64,000 nucleotides of DNA from Candidatus Omnitrophota bacterium (GTDB taxonomy: Bacteria > Hinthialibacterota > Hinthialibacteria > Hinthialibacterales > Hinthialibacteraceae): the NCBI GenBank assembly GCA_040755155.1, contig JBFMBP010000144.1, positions 48,339-112,338 of the forward strand, written 5' to 3'. The notes under the pieces were generated by a model. The model was not told the origin of the DNA and ran no database searches. It saw only the letters and a program-made list of their open reading frames with translations. Positions within the stretch are counted from its first letter, which is position 1, and the number at the start of each line of letters is the position of its first letter. Below are positions 56,203 to 64,000 of the stretch, piece after piece. Made by a program: the position numbers and the translations under genes.

Positions 56203-57441
56203 TCAATGGATAGATTCGGCAAATTGCCTAAACGATTCAATGTCCGGGATGTCCAGCAAATCCACTATGTCGTTAAAACGCCCTTGAGAAATTTCCCCTA
56301 GGCGCAAGGCTTCCAAAGCCAAATAGGCGATTTCTTGATCGAGGCAACGGTCACACGTATTATCCTCCGATTCCTTTTTCCAAGCCCCTAAATATAACTT
56401 CCCGATATTTTCTTGCTCAAGCAAGTCTTTACACTCTGCTTGGTTGATAAATCGCAGACTCTTCAGGCGATAAGTAGCGGCTTGATAACTCACGCCAAAA
56501 TGGTTCGCCACTTCCGCAGCGTCCTGACAGGTGATTATTTGCGAGCCGGATGGGGCGCGGCGGGGAACCTGAATAAGAGGAGCATTGCTTTTTTCAAGGG
56601 CGAGATCGTATACGGGAACCATATCGCGGGTTGGGTTGCCTTTGCCCACCGACGCAATAAAGGCGGTTACGCCGTTTTCGGGTAAGAGAAAAGCGGCGGC
56701 AAAGGCGTTCGCTCTCACTTCGGCTAATTCATTGCGATTATCGGTTTTCGTAACTTTGATGGATTCGCTCCTATCCAATAATGCATGAGCGTATTCATGA
56801 GCGTATGAAAAACGCTTTCGGTTTCGGGGTTCATCGATGTTGACCAGAATGGACATGCCCAACGAAGGGTGATTAAGGAACAAGCCGGAAACGCCGTTGG
56901 GCAGACTGGTTCCAGACGCCCATATTCCTTGGCTGCAAATCAATCCAGCCATATCTGGAATAGGGGAGTACCCCAGATCAAGGCGTTTTCGTTCTTGTTC
57001 TGCAATACGATTTCCTTGTTCAATGGCTTCTCCTACGTTTCGCGGCGCAAGTTCTTTATAAGCGGGGGGACCAGTACGCGCCTGGCGGTTGAGCAAGATT
57101 TCCAGGTCAGTTCCTTCACGACATATGTGGATACAGCGCGTTACTTGGTTTTTCATACGTTCATCGGCTTCAACTCCTGGCGCCATTCGGTAAAGGGCTA
57201 CAAGAATATCGTCCTCTGCGCCGATAGGGTTATCCTCCGCAAGAAAATCCGTAATTGGACGGTCATAAAGGTTGGCTAATTCAGATAATTCCAGCGTTGA
57301 AGTAGACCGATTTCCGGCCTCAATTTGAACGATAGCCGTTCGAGGGACGCCGATGCGTTCAGCGGCGTTTTCCTGGGTGATGCGCGCATTTTCACGGGCT
57401 AAACGAAGTCTTTTTCCGATTAAGGCGAGCGTGAGCGGCAT
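56203..57441 (-). CDS. XRE-HTH ImmA/IrrE-family metallopeptidase regulator
   Basis: A 412-residue protein. The N-terminus is a Cro/XRE helix-turn-helix (IGKRLRLARENARITQENAA ERIGVPRTAI region, about 8-60). The middle carries the zinc peptidase motif HEYAHALL at about 225 with Glu and the two His. This fusion is a common repressor/protease in mobile and toxin-antitoxin loci. The PIN-domain gene follows by 13 bases on the same strand; a 57-residue gene is divergent. GGAGG lies eight bases before the ATG. Confidence 0.9.
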   Translation of the reverse strand: MPLTLALIGKRLRLARENARITQENAAERIGVPRTAIVQIEAGNRSTSTLELSELANLYDRPITDFLAEDNPIGAEDDILVALYRMAPGVEADERMKNQVTRCIHICREGTDLEILLNRQARTGPPAYKELAPRNVGEAIEQGNRIAEQERKRLDLGYSPIPDMAGLICSQGIWASGTSLPNGVSGLFLNHPSLGMSILVNIDEPRNRKRFSYAHEYAHALLDRSESIKVTKTDNRNELAEVRANAFAAAFLLPENGVTAFIASVGKGNPTRDMVPVYDLALEKSNAPLIQVPRRAPSGSQIITCQDAAEVANHFGVSYQAATYRLKSLRFINQAECKDLLEQENIGKLYLGAWKKESEDNTCDRCLDQEIAYLALEALRLGEISQGRFNDIVDLLDIPDIESFRQFAESIH

Positions 57442-57629
57442 GAAAGAAACCTCCTCTATTAAAGAGGGGGGCGACGCAAAACGCCGGGATTAAAAAGAGA
57501 TTATCTTTCGATCATCCATAACAATCCCCTCCTATAAAATCACTTAAATTATAGTATATCGTAAAAGAACATATTCGGCAATCCGATCCATATAATTTAT
57601 AATATAAAATTTTTTGGATGAAATATCCA

Positions 57630-57657
57630 TTGACGTTTGAATAAAGAACGCTATCAT
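57630..57657 (+). promoter_or_regulatory. Candidate promoter for the 57-aa gene
   Basis: TTGACG (57630-57635) and TATCAT (57652-57657), 16 bases apart, about 50 bases before the ATG at 57706. Confidence 0.5.
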
Positions 57658-57705
57658 AAAAAGAATAAAGATTTGAGGCAAATACAAAAAAATGGAGGTT
57701 AAGCG

Positions 57706-57879
57706 ATGGCAACGAATAAACCGAATGGCGATGGACATCGAAAAGGAGCTGTTAAAGATCGTTCGCAAACGCATAATCCTCAAAACGACCGGTGGGTAAA
57801 GCGCGATGCAAAAACAGGACAATTCATCGACCAGAAAGCAGACAACAAACCATTCAAGGGAGTCACGAAGGAGAAATAG
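57706..57879 (+). CDS. Small conserved-type protein, 57 aa
   Basis: MATNKPNGDGHRKGAVKDRS, then NPQNDRWVKRDAKTGQF and KPFKGVTKEK. It has an excellent GGAGG seven bases before the ATG, its own promoter and its own terminator. Proteins with this NGDGHRKGAVKxRSQ...FKGV layout occur as stand-alone small genes in several phyla, function unknown to me. It is very polar and likely disordered or nucleic-acid-binding. Divergent from the XRE-ImmA/IrrE gene. Confidence 0.75.
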   Translation: MATNKPNGDGHRKGAVKDRSQTHNPQNDRWVKRDAKTGQFIDQKADNKPFKGVTKEK

Positions 57880-57905
57880 CGATAGATGAACCTTTTGCAA
57901 AAGGC

Positions 57906-57956
57906 AACCGGCTTGGCGGGGGAGATTATTCTTCCTTCACCAAGCCGGTTTTTTTT
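57906..57956 (+). terminator. Rho-independent terminator
   Basis: AACCGGCTTGGCGG...CACCAAGCCGGTT followed by a T8 run, 27 bases after the 57-residue gene. Confidence 0.85.
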
Positions 57957-57978
57957 AGGCGGGTATTAGTAGTTATGT

Positions 57979-58014
57979 TTCCCTCACCCTAACCCTCTCC
58001 CGGAAGACGTGGGA
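57979..58014 (+). repeat. REP-like CCCTCACCC palindrome
   Basis: TTCCCTCACCCTAACCCTC...GTGGGAA; sixth member of the family. Confidence 0.7.
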
Positions 58015-58047
58015 AATTAGGCGCGATGGGTTTCGTTGGCATCGGCG

Positions 58048-58608
58048 TCACTTGATTTCGAGATTCTTTTTGAGTTCTTCGATAATTTTGGGAAGTTGGG
58101 CTTGGATATGTTTATCCAGTTCCGCTTGCTTAATGACGGTGGCGGCGATTTGGCTGGCGGCTTTTACGATTCCGATGGGCAAGCAGACTTTAATCTTGTT
58201 TCCATTTTTTCCTTCGTCGACTTGGATGCGCAAGAATTCCAAATCTTTGCGGGTTTCATCCGTCGCTTTTTCTAGACGCAGGCTGATGTTTTCATCGCCT
58301 TCGATCTTGACGATGTCTTCGCCTTCCATTTTGCGCAGTTCTTCCAGAAAGGCGGTTAGATCCAAACCGATTTCTTTCTTGACGGCGTCCAAGGTTTCTT
58401 TAGCGAAGATGTCGATGGAGGTATAGAAGATGGAGAAGGGGAGACTGATTTTGACCGATTCGCCGTCTTTTTCTTCGATGTTCAGTTTGAACAGCAGATC
58501 TTCTTTGGGGGTTTCGGCGTAGGCGGGAAAGACTAAGGCGGCGAACACTAAGGCGAGTCCTGCGGTTATGGAGGCGTTTTTCTTGGAAAATAAACGAATG
58601 CGCGACAT
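58048..58608 (-). CDS. Secreted protein of unknown function, 186 aa
   Basis: A cleavable signal peptide ends near FPAYAE. The rest is a charged, alternating helix/strand protein (LLFKLNIEEKDGESVKISLP), ending in a helical EELKKNLEIK. GAGGAG is eight bases before the ATG. No family recognised. Confidence 0.68.
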   Translation of the reverse strand: MSRIRLFSKKNASITAGLALVFAALVFPAYAETPKEDLLFKLNIEEKDGESVKISLPFSIFYTSIDIFAKETLDAVKKEIGLDLTAFLEELRKMEGEDIVKIEGDENISLRLEKATDETRKDLEFLRIQVDEGKNGNKIKVCLPIGIVKAASQIAATVIKQAELDKHIQAQLPKIIEELKKNLEIK

Positions 58609-58850
58609 GGTAATGGCTCCTCTCGAATTTGGAATTGGAATGGGAAGGCGGCGTTTTCGATCGCTCTGAGTATAGATACGAGAAGACCGGGAAAATAATT
58701 CAAAAAAAAATGGAGGGACTTTGGGAGATTTGTCGCTCTGTCGCTTTATCTCTTGATTACAGTATCGCCTTTGGCGGGCTACGATTCGCTTTTAGCCCAC
58801 CCTACATTCTCTGGGGGACTGGGGGACTTGGGGACTGGAAGACTTAGAAA
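58609..58850. repeat. Intergenic GGGCTACGATTCGC hairpin and GGGGACT array
   Basis: GCGGGCTACGATTCGCTTTTAGCCCACC (58776-58803) is a stem related to the units at 31407 and 55645. It is followed by CTGGGGGACTTGGGGACTGG-type units (58811-58843), akin to the flgG-flgA minisatellite. Confidence 0.55.
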
Positions 58851-58897
58851 TATTGGTGGAGTTCGCTTTGCTTGATCCATCTTATGAATCTACATCG

Positions 58898-59461
58898 TTA
58901 TTTTCCGTGTTTTTGAATGAAACCCCGGCTGTTGAGTCCGTTGGTGGGATTGTAATCGTAGAAAAGAATTCCGCTGTTGTTGACCGTATCGTAAGGAAAT
59001 TCTTTGATATTAGGCCCCAGCGTCGTAATCATCCACTCCGCCGTCTCCTTGTTAGCGATATTGTTCCAGTAAAAAACTCTTTCCACCTTCACGCCGCCGC
59101 CGAAATCCTGAACGAAATATTCGTACCCGTAATACCAATAGCCGTGATAATCGGAAAAGGGGCTGCGAGCGGCTCCCGCGCCGATATAAGATACCGGCGT
59201 CGTCAATTGCGTCAGCAGCGTAACATGCGTCGGCTTCAACAGGATCGTGGAACCGCTTCCGGTTTGGAGAGGAGGCAGGGAGTTGTTGTCCACCCGGTAC
59301 ATCATCAGCGCGTTGGAGACGGCGAGAATATCCGCTTGGCTGCGCGCAATCTTGGATCGGATCATGGCGTTGAGAAAATTGGGAACGACGATCATGACCA
59401 GAATGCCAATGATGGCGACGACGACCAACAATTCGATTAACGTAAACCCTCTCGCATTCAT
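58898..59461 (-). CDS. GspG-like pseudopilin (stand-alone)
   Basis: A 187-residue pseudopilin with ARGFTLIELLVVVAIIGILV at the N-terminus and the shared tail motif as TNGLNSRGFI. The fourth such gene in the window. Divergent from the FG-GAP protein gene. Confidence 0.92.
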   Translation of the reverse strand: MNARGFTLIELLVVVAIIGILVMIVVPNFLNAMIRSKIARSQADILAVSNALMMYRVDNNSLPPLQTGSGSTILLKPTHVTLLTQLTTPVSYIGAGAARSPFSDYHGYWYYGYEYFVQDFGGGVKVERVFYWNNIANKETAEWMITTLGPNIKEFPYDTVNNSGILFYDYNPTNGLNSRGFIQKHGK

Positions 59462-59625
59462 CGCGCTCTTCCCATCTTCGCGGGATCGATTTTCAGACTA
59501 TAGTTTATCATGAAATATATATTTACTATTTATTATGACAATTTATGACAAAACGGCTACATTGAAGATAGCCATTTTCCATTAAAGTATAAAATAAACT
59601 TTCCATCATCTTGGGAGGGATGACG

Positions 59626-60984
59626 ATGAATTTGATTGGCATATCCAGAATGACGTTTGCATGGTGCTGCTTGTGGTTCGCTCTATCGCCCGTTTCGGGA
59701 CAGGCCGCTCTCAATATCAATTTCGGGCAGATATTCGGCGCGGGTCTGCGCGCCAGCACGATCGCGGCTGGCGATCTGAACGGCGACGGCGCCTTGGACC
59801 TCGCCATCGCCAATATTTACGGCAACTCCATCACCATTGCCTACAATAACGGGAGCGCGCGTTTCGCGAAGTTGGAAGAGATTCCGCTTGCCGGCGGCGT
59901 ACAACATCCCGTAGCTGTAGCCGCGGGAGATTTGAACGGCGACGGACTCGTCGATCTCGCCGCGGTCCAGGTGCAATATATCGACAATACCATCACGCCC
60001 TTGCGCGACTCCGGAGTCGTATTCTTCTTCAACCAGGGCGATGGAACCTTCAGCCAAAGCGTTATGGACGTTCGCGGCGTTCCATCTTCCGCGCTCATCG
60101 CCGATATCAATAGCGATGGGCAAAACGACGTCATCGTGGGCAATAATGGAGAGACGTCGTTCGATTTCGTGGGAACGGGCGATATCGTTCAATTCGATGC
60201 GGGCGTCGACCTTTTTCTCAATCAAGGAAACAATACTTTTGCAGCGTCCCAATCTCTAGACGCCGACGGCAGCGTCGTCGACGTCGCTGTTCTCGATTAC
60301 AACCATGACGGGATGATGGACGTGGTCGGAATCAACCAGGGAACGCCCTCCATCGATCCGATTCAATTGATCCTAACGGTTTCCAATCCCGGCATCACGC
60401 TCTTTCCCGGAACCGCCGCCGGCGTAAAGACATTGGGAACTACCGGCGTGAAATATATGCCCTGGTCGATGGGATTCGGCGATTTCGACAAGGATGGAAA
60501 CGCCGATCTGGCCATCACTCTGGTCGGAAAATCCGATCCTACCAATTTTCTTTCATTCTTAGGTCAAGACGCTTCCGTTGAACTCTACCGAAATACCGGC
60601 TCCGGTTATGCGTGGTGGAAAAGCGTTCCCATGCCCGGCGTCGCTTACAGCGTCCAAGTTCACGACTACGACCTTGACGGCGATGACGATTTGGCGGTTA
60701 CCGTACAAGAGATCATTGTTCGCGTCGACGGCAACGAGTTGGTTCCCAGCCTGCGATTATTCGAAAACGACGGCCAAGGCGGATTTACTGAAACCGGATC
60801 TTTGTCCCTGCAAGAAGAACCGCGCTACGCCTGCCAGGGCGATTTCGATAACGACGGTGACGCCGACCTCGCCGTGTTGTGTTCCATCCAGGATTCCTCA
60901 GGAATCCAAAACGCCGTTTACGGCCAAGCCTATGTGTTTATCAACGACGCTCTAACCGGCGTAGTGGAATGGGAATTGTATTAA
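59626..60984 (+). CDS. Secreted FG-GAP/VCBS repeat protein
   Basis: About 452 residues with a signal peptide (ending SGQAA). The body has repeated FG-GAP/VCBS blades: AAGDLNGDGALDLAIANI, AAGDLNGDGLVDLAAVQV, GFGDFDKDGNADLAITL, VHDYDLDGDDDLAVTV, GDFDNDGDADLAVLCS. Each DxDxDGxxD loop is a calcium site, and the fold is an integrin-like beta-propeller. ATG 59626 has GGAGGG six bases upstream; the frame also starts at 59611. The protein ends VVEWELY, close to the tail of the protein at 51247. Confidence 0.9.
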   Translation: MNLIGISRMTFAWCCLWFALSPVSGQAALNINFGQIFGAGLRASTIAAGDLNGDGALDLAIANIYGNSITIAYNNGSARFAKLEEIPLAGGVQHPVAVAAGDLNGDGLVDLAAVQVQYIDNTITPLRDSGVVFFFNQGDGTFSQSVMDVRGVPSSALIADINSDGQNDVIVGNNGETSFDFVGTGDIVQFDAGVDLFLNQGNNTFAASQSLDADGSVVDVAVLDYNHDGMMDVVGINQGTPSIDPIQLILTVSNPGITLFPGTAAGVKTLGTTGVKYMPWSMGFGDFDKDGNADLAITLVGKSDPTNFLSFLGQDASVELYRNTGSGYAWWKSVPMPGVAYSVQVHDYDLDGDDDLAVTVQEIIVRVDGNELVPSLRLFENDGQGGFTETGSLSLQEEPRYACQGDFDNDGDADLAVLCSIQDSSGIQNAVYGQAYVFINDALTGVVEWELY

Positions 60985-61018
60985 TGGGCGGCAAGGGAAT
61001 GGAAATGCGAAGCATGGC

Positions 61019-61402
61019 TCAAGTTAGCGAAGATTCGTCTTGCAGCGCCGAAACCGCTTCCTCTTCGCTATTGTAAATAATGGCCAAGTGTTCGAAACTG
61101 ACGGTATCCAAGACCTTTTTCAAGTGCGGATTGAGCTCGCAAAGAGCCAAACCTCCGTTGCGGGATTTGGTCAATTGCGAAATTTCGATCAAGGATTGAA
61201 TGCCTAAGCTGCCGATATAATCGACCTTGGAAAAATTGAGCACGATTTTCGACGAGTCGTTTTGGATAAGATTCTTCATATAAATTAAAAAATTGCTCAG
61301 GGAGTCGAGGGTGATCTCTCCTTCCGGCACGATGACGAGAACGCCGCTTTTTTTTCGTTTGTAGATTTTCATTTTATCGATTAGAAATAAACGATAACTC
61401 AT
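61019..61402 (-). CDS. STAS-domain anti-sigma antagonist
   Basis: About 127 residues forming one STAS domain (SpoIIAA/RsbV-like). Visible are VLVIVPEGEITLDSLS at the start and the switch region VDYIGSLGIQSLIEIS, whose Ser is the usual phosphorylation site. No anti-sigma kinase is next to it. ATG 61402 is taken; a TTG at 61438 and ATG at 61372 are alternatives. It ends 35 bases from the FG-GAP gene on the other strand. Confidence 0.82.
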   Translation of the reverse strand: MSYRLFLIDKMKIYKRKKSGVLVIVPEGEITLDSLSNFLIYMKNLIQNDSSKIVLNFSKVDYIGSLGIQSLIEISQLTKSRNGGLALCELNPHLKKVLDTVSFEHLAIIYNSEEEAVSALQDESSLT

Positions 61403-62162
61403 GAAAAAGCATCGTTTTATTCTGTTTATTCTTTTCAAGAGACGCAGGTAGAGCGTATTTCTTTTTTCTAGGGTCCAGCATAAACGCCATAAAATCGATG
61501 CTGGATAGTCATAGTGAAAGAGTATGGCAAAAATTTACTGTTTTTTGAAGCTTTATTTTTGATTTTTTTTACTTTCTTACCGCATATGAGATTAAACGTT
61601 TTCTTGAAGTGAGTTATATTATTAACTCATGTTACGCGCAATGGGTAATTAAAGGAATCTCTTACTCTCGTCGTTTGAATCACGAAAACGCGAAAGGAAA
61701 AGGAAAAACACGAAAAAGGAAAAGAATGACATTCGACGCAAGGAATCGCGTTGCGTTGGATCGGCGGCTCCAACCTGCGGGCGAGACGCCCGCGCTCCCA
61801 AATTGCGAGACGCCAGCGCTCCCAAATTGCTAACATGATTTATTAATTATGATGCGTCATTTCATCTAATCGCTCTTTGCGAAGGCGATGGGTTTAAAGT
61901 CTAATCTTATCCGCCATCGTTTAAACCTCTCCCAATTCCTCGACGTTTTAATCGCGCTTTGTTCTCTCCATCGTTCCTGCCGCAGGGAAAAATAGGACTT
62001 TCCGCGCTATCGCGAATATTGATTTTACAAAATTTATAAATAAAATACTTTGCAAATATTCTTATTTCTTGGTATAATATATATAGAGGTTTTTGCTGGC
62101 ATAGATGATAAGTTCTAAAGTCATTGATTATATTAAACATAACAAAGGAGTAATTATCTGCT
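61403..62162. repeat. Long intergenic region with REP-like scraps
   Basis: About 760 bases with no supported gene. CGAAAACGCGAAAGG-type units (61680-61725) echo 34945 and 45538. GGGCGAGACGCCCGCGCTCCC and GCGAGACGCCAGCGCTCCC (61781-61823) are repeated palindromes ending in CAAATTGC. 61840-62040 is AT-rich with nothing recognised. Confidence 0.55.
62050..62078 (+). promoter_or_regulatory. Candidate promoter for the 62163 gene
   Basis: TTGCAA (62050-62055) and TATAAT (62073-62078) are 17 bases apart, with an extended -10 TG. The 5' leader would be about 80 bases. Confidence 0.55.
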
Positions 62163-63815
62163 ATGGCCAAGACGAAAAACGGTCTGATCTTGAATTATCC
62201 TTTAACATTTGGCATGGAAATATCGAGATGGAGTTCCATGAAACCATTTTTCCGGGACGCTATGGGCGCCCTTTTCGAAAAAAAAATTGAACTATACAAA
62301 CAATCGAAAAAAGAAGCGGCGTCCTATTTCAAGGATAATCCGATAAAAACGCCTTATCCCGTCGTCATGGACGACGATGCCAAAGCCCTGATGGATACGG
62401 TGCTTGATGTTGAGAACGAATGGATAGCCGTCAATCCCCAAGGAGAAGAGACCTATCGCCGCATTGGCCGCCATATTCGGGAATATCTGGCGGATTATCT
62501 GCTCAAAGCGCATCAGCATTTCTTGGATGAGATTTTACTATCTGACGGCAAGAAAGCCAACGATGTACTCGAATACTTAGGCGTAAAAGAACACTTTCCC
62601 AATGCGGAATCGCATAAACGTTTTAACAGTAAGTTATTGATTTATAAAAAGTTAGGTGCATTCGTGCATCCGCCCGAATTGAGTCTTTCCATGGTAAAAG
62701 TAAGCAACCGCGCCGGGGCCAGAGCGCAACGCGGCAATTTGTGGCCTTCCGACCGGCGGGAGAAATACGAGTTTCTGGAGAATTTGTCGGATGCGGGCAA
62801 GGTTTGCCCGCCCTTTACGGAAATAGACCTGGAATTTCTCGTAAGCCAATCGAGCATGGAAATGCTGAAGAACAAGACGGAACTGCTGCTGAATGAATTG
62901 CGCTATGTAGAGCCGAACCGGCTCAAGGCCAATTACTCCCGCCTGAAAGACCATCTCCAACGCAGCAAGCAGAGACAATCCGATTACGAACGGCGCCGGG
63001 AATTGCTGATGAAATTGGGAGCCTCGCCGCAGCAGGTGGATTATATTTCCGCCCGAGCCACCTTTCAAACCATGAAAAATCTCTTGAAACTGGCTAACGG
63101 CAAATTGGCGATTTCCGATTTGATGGGGGGGAAAAGAACCATCCGCAAACTGCTGCGCAAAAGCGGCAGGGCGCAAAGCAAAGCGGAATCCGCCATCTGC
63201 AATTACCTGGTGAAATCCGAGGGGGTCACCCGCGCCGCCGCCGAATCGTACGCCCGCACCCGCAAGAATCATTCTCTCAAGCATTTGCAGCAGACGGTGG
63301 AATTTTTAAAGGACAATTACCGCCGTTTGTACCGCGCTCATTGGGGATTCAACATCCGTCCCAATGTTCTGCGGCGGGCCTTGGAGTTGGGCTTGTCCCG
63401 GCAAAAATTGAGCAAGCGCGCCATTACCAAAAGAGATTTTCTCAATGATTTACGGCGAGCCCTGGCGCTGGAAGAAGCCCTCGTCATCAAGGAACAAGAC
63501 CGTCTGACGCCGGATGCGAGACGGCAGGCTTTAGCGCCGTTGAAAGAGGTGCTCGATTACGAAACCGACACGGATACGCGCAAGCAACTGTATTTCATCT
63601 ACGAGCAATTCTGCCGGTTGGGTTTGTGCATTCCCAAAGACAAACTGAAGCAACTATGCTTGCGAAATTCGACGCTGTTTCCGTCTCCGAGAAAAGTTCA
63701 GGACGCCTTGGAAATACTTAACGGCGCCTATCGCGCCATCGGCCAACATGGCGAAACGGTATGCGTTTTGCCGGATTATCTGCATATCGCCAACCGGGAA
63801 TCCAATATGCGGTAG
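62163..63815 (+). CDS. Large basic helical protein of unknown function
   Basis: A 550-residue, mostly helical, Lys/Arg-rich protein with no signal peptide or membrane segment. The middle (about 275-410) has repeated basic helices (RSKQRQSDYERRRELLMKL, TIRKLLRKSGRAQSKAESAI), hinting at nucleic-acid binding or a long scaffold. No catalytic motif or known domain was recognised. The AAAGGAG is 12 bases before the ATG, rather far. It is a single gene followed by the last repeat element of the window. Confidence 0.7.
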   Translation: MAKTKNGLILNYPLTFGMEISRWSSMKPFFRDAMGALFEKKIELYKQSKKEAASYFKDNPIKTPYPVVMDDDAKALMDTVLDVENEWIAVNPQGEETYRRIGRHIREYLADYLLKAHQHFLDEILLSDGKKANDVLEYLGVKEHFPNAESHKRFNSKLLIYKKLGAFVHPPELSLSMVKVSNRAGARAQRGNLWPSDRREKYEFLENLSDAGKVCPPFTEIDLEFLVSQSSMEMLKNKTELLLNELRYVEPNRLKANYSRLKDHLQRSKQRQSDYERRRELLMKLGASPQQVDYISARATFQTMKNLLKLANGKLAISDLMGGKRTIRKLLRKSGRAQSKAESAICNYLVKSEGVTRAAAESYARTRKNHSLKHLQQTVEFLKDNYRRLYRAHWGFNIRPNVLRRALELGLSRQKLSKRAITKRDFLNDLRRALALEEALVIKEQDRLTPDARRQALAPLKEVLDYETDTDTRKQLYFIYEQFCRLGLCIPKDKLKQLCLRNSTLFPSPRKVQDALEILNGAYRAIGQHGETVCVLPDYLHIANRESNMR

Positions 63816-63848
63816 ATCATCCTAAAAACAGTGATTAGTGACAAGTGA

Positions 63849-63979
63849 CGAGCCGCCACACCGAGGAAAGGCTCTCGGCGATAGTAGGAAGAAAAGCCCT
63901 GCCGCCCCGCCGTTGAAACGGCGGGCTATTATCGTTTGCCCCTTTAAAGGGGCATTTAAAGTAGCCTTTCAAGGCTGGG
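63849..63979 (-). repeat. Three-hairpin repeat, family A, copy 5, with 5' extension
   Basis: The hairpin core is at 63906-63979 (slightly shortened in the linker before the last hairpin) in inverted order. The preceding 55 bases (GAGCCGCCACACCGAGGAAA ...) match 34783-34835. Confidence 0.86.
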
Positions 63980-64000
63980 ATGGCGGTTTGTCCTTACTAC

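Noticed and set aside
62105-62290. 61-aa frame overlapping the 62163 gene start
   Set aside because: Lies mostly inside the larger gene in another frame and has no ribosome-binding site.

Overview
The window is bacterial chromosome from a diderm (Gram-negative-type) organism. A flagellar rod and ring operon that includes both P-ring and L-ring genes (flgF, flgG, flgA, flgH, flgI, flgJ and a flgN-like gene) shows an outer membrane. Several features point to an uncultured, free-living lineage of the PVC / Hydrogenedentota / Sumerlaeota / Hinthialibacterota kind: Tat-exported sugar-isomerase and Gfo/Idh/MocA proteins, many stand-alone GspG-like pseudopilins, large secreted beta-propeller proteins, and a DUF1573-rhodanese-MauE cluster. 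This placement is an inference from gene style; there is no rRNA or marker gene in the window. No rRNA, tRNA or CRISPR array was seen.

Layout. 1-9.6 kb: a secreted lipoprotein, glutamine-dependent NAD synthetase (nadE), a propeller protein, a TIM-barrel sugar isomerase/epimerase and a PTS-IIA protein. 9.7-15.1 kb: an ECF sigma factor with a membrane partner, a Gfo/Idh/MocA dehydrogenase plus flippase-like pair, a BshB1-like deacetylase and a methyltransferase. 15.4-17.4 kb: RNase E/G with an unusual N-terminal basic tail. 17.4-20.2 kb: a scrapyard of IS630, IS66, helicase and other gene fragments. 20.3-23.5 kb: a DapA-family aldolase and a two-gene module of a DUF4365 nuclease-like protein plus an unknown partner. 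23.8-30.1 kb: the flagellar operon, repeatedly interrupted by repeats. 30.3-34.7 kb: MauE-like, rhodanese and DUF1573 genes and a Maf/DUF115 flagellin-glycosylation-type protein. 35-45.3 kb: a secreted propeller protein, acetyl-CoA synthetase, a DUF1828-type two-gene module, a REC-histidine kinase, two pseudopilins and an orphan terminase large subunit. 45.7-50.6 kb: a hexuronate/mannonate catabolic cluster (Gfo/Idh/MocA, uxuA, SDR, GntR-LacI-type regulator). 51.2-64 kb: secreted repeat-domain and FG-GAP proteins, pseudopilins, a Tat-exported fucose-isomerase-fold protein, an XRE-ImmA/IrrE plus PIN module with a divergent 57-residue gene, a STAS protein and a large unknown protein.

The most striking structural feature is the density of dispersed non-coding repeats. 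There are two families of three-hairpin elements (about 80 bp and 164 bp), a 153-bp MITE-like element in two opposite copies, composite cassettes ending in CATCATT arrays, an 8-bp minisatellite, and several REP-like palindromes. They sit against start and stop codons, inside the flagellar operon, and at broken genes. One cassette is bracketed by a 33-bp duplication that separates two formerly adjacent genes. The three compact two- or three-gene modules (21.4-23.0, 39.4-40.6 and 55.7-57.9 kb) are the best candidates for undescribed defence or toxin-type systems.
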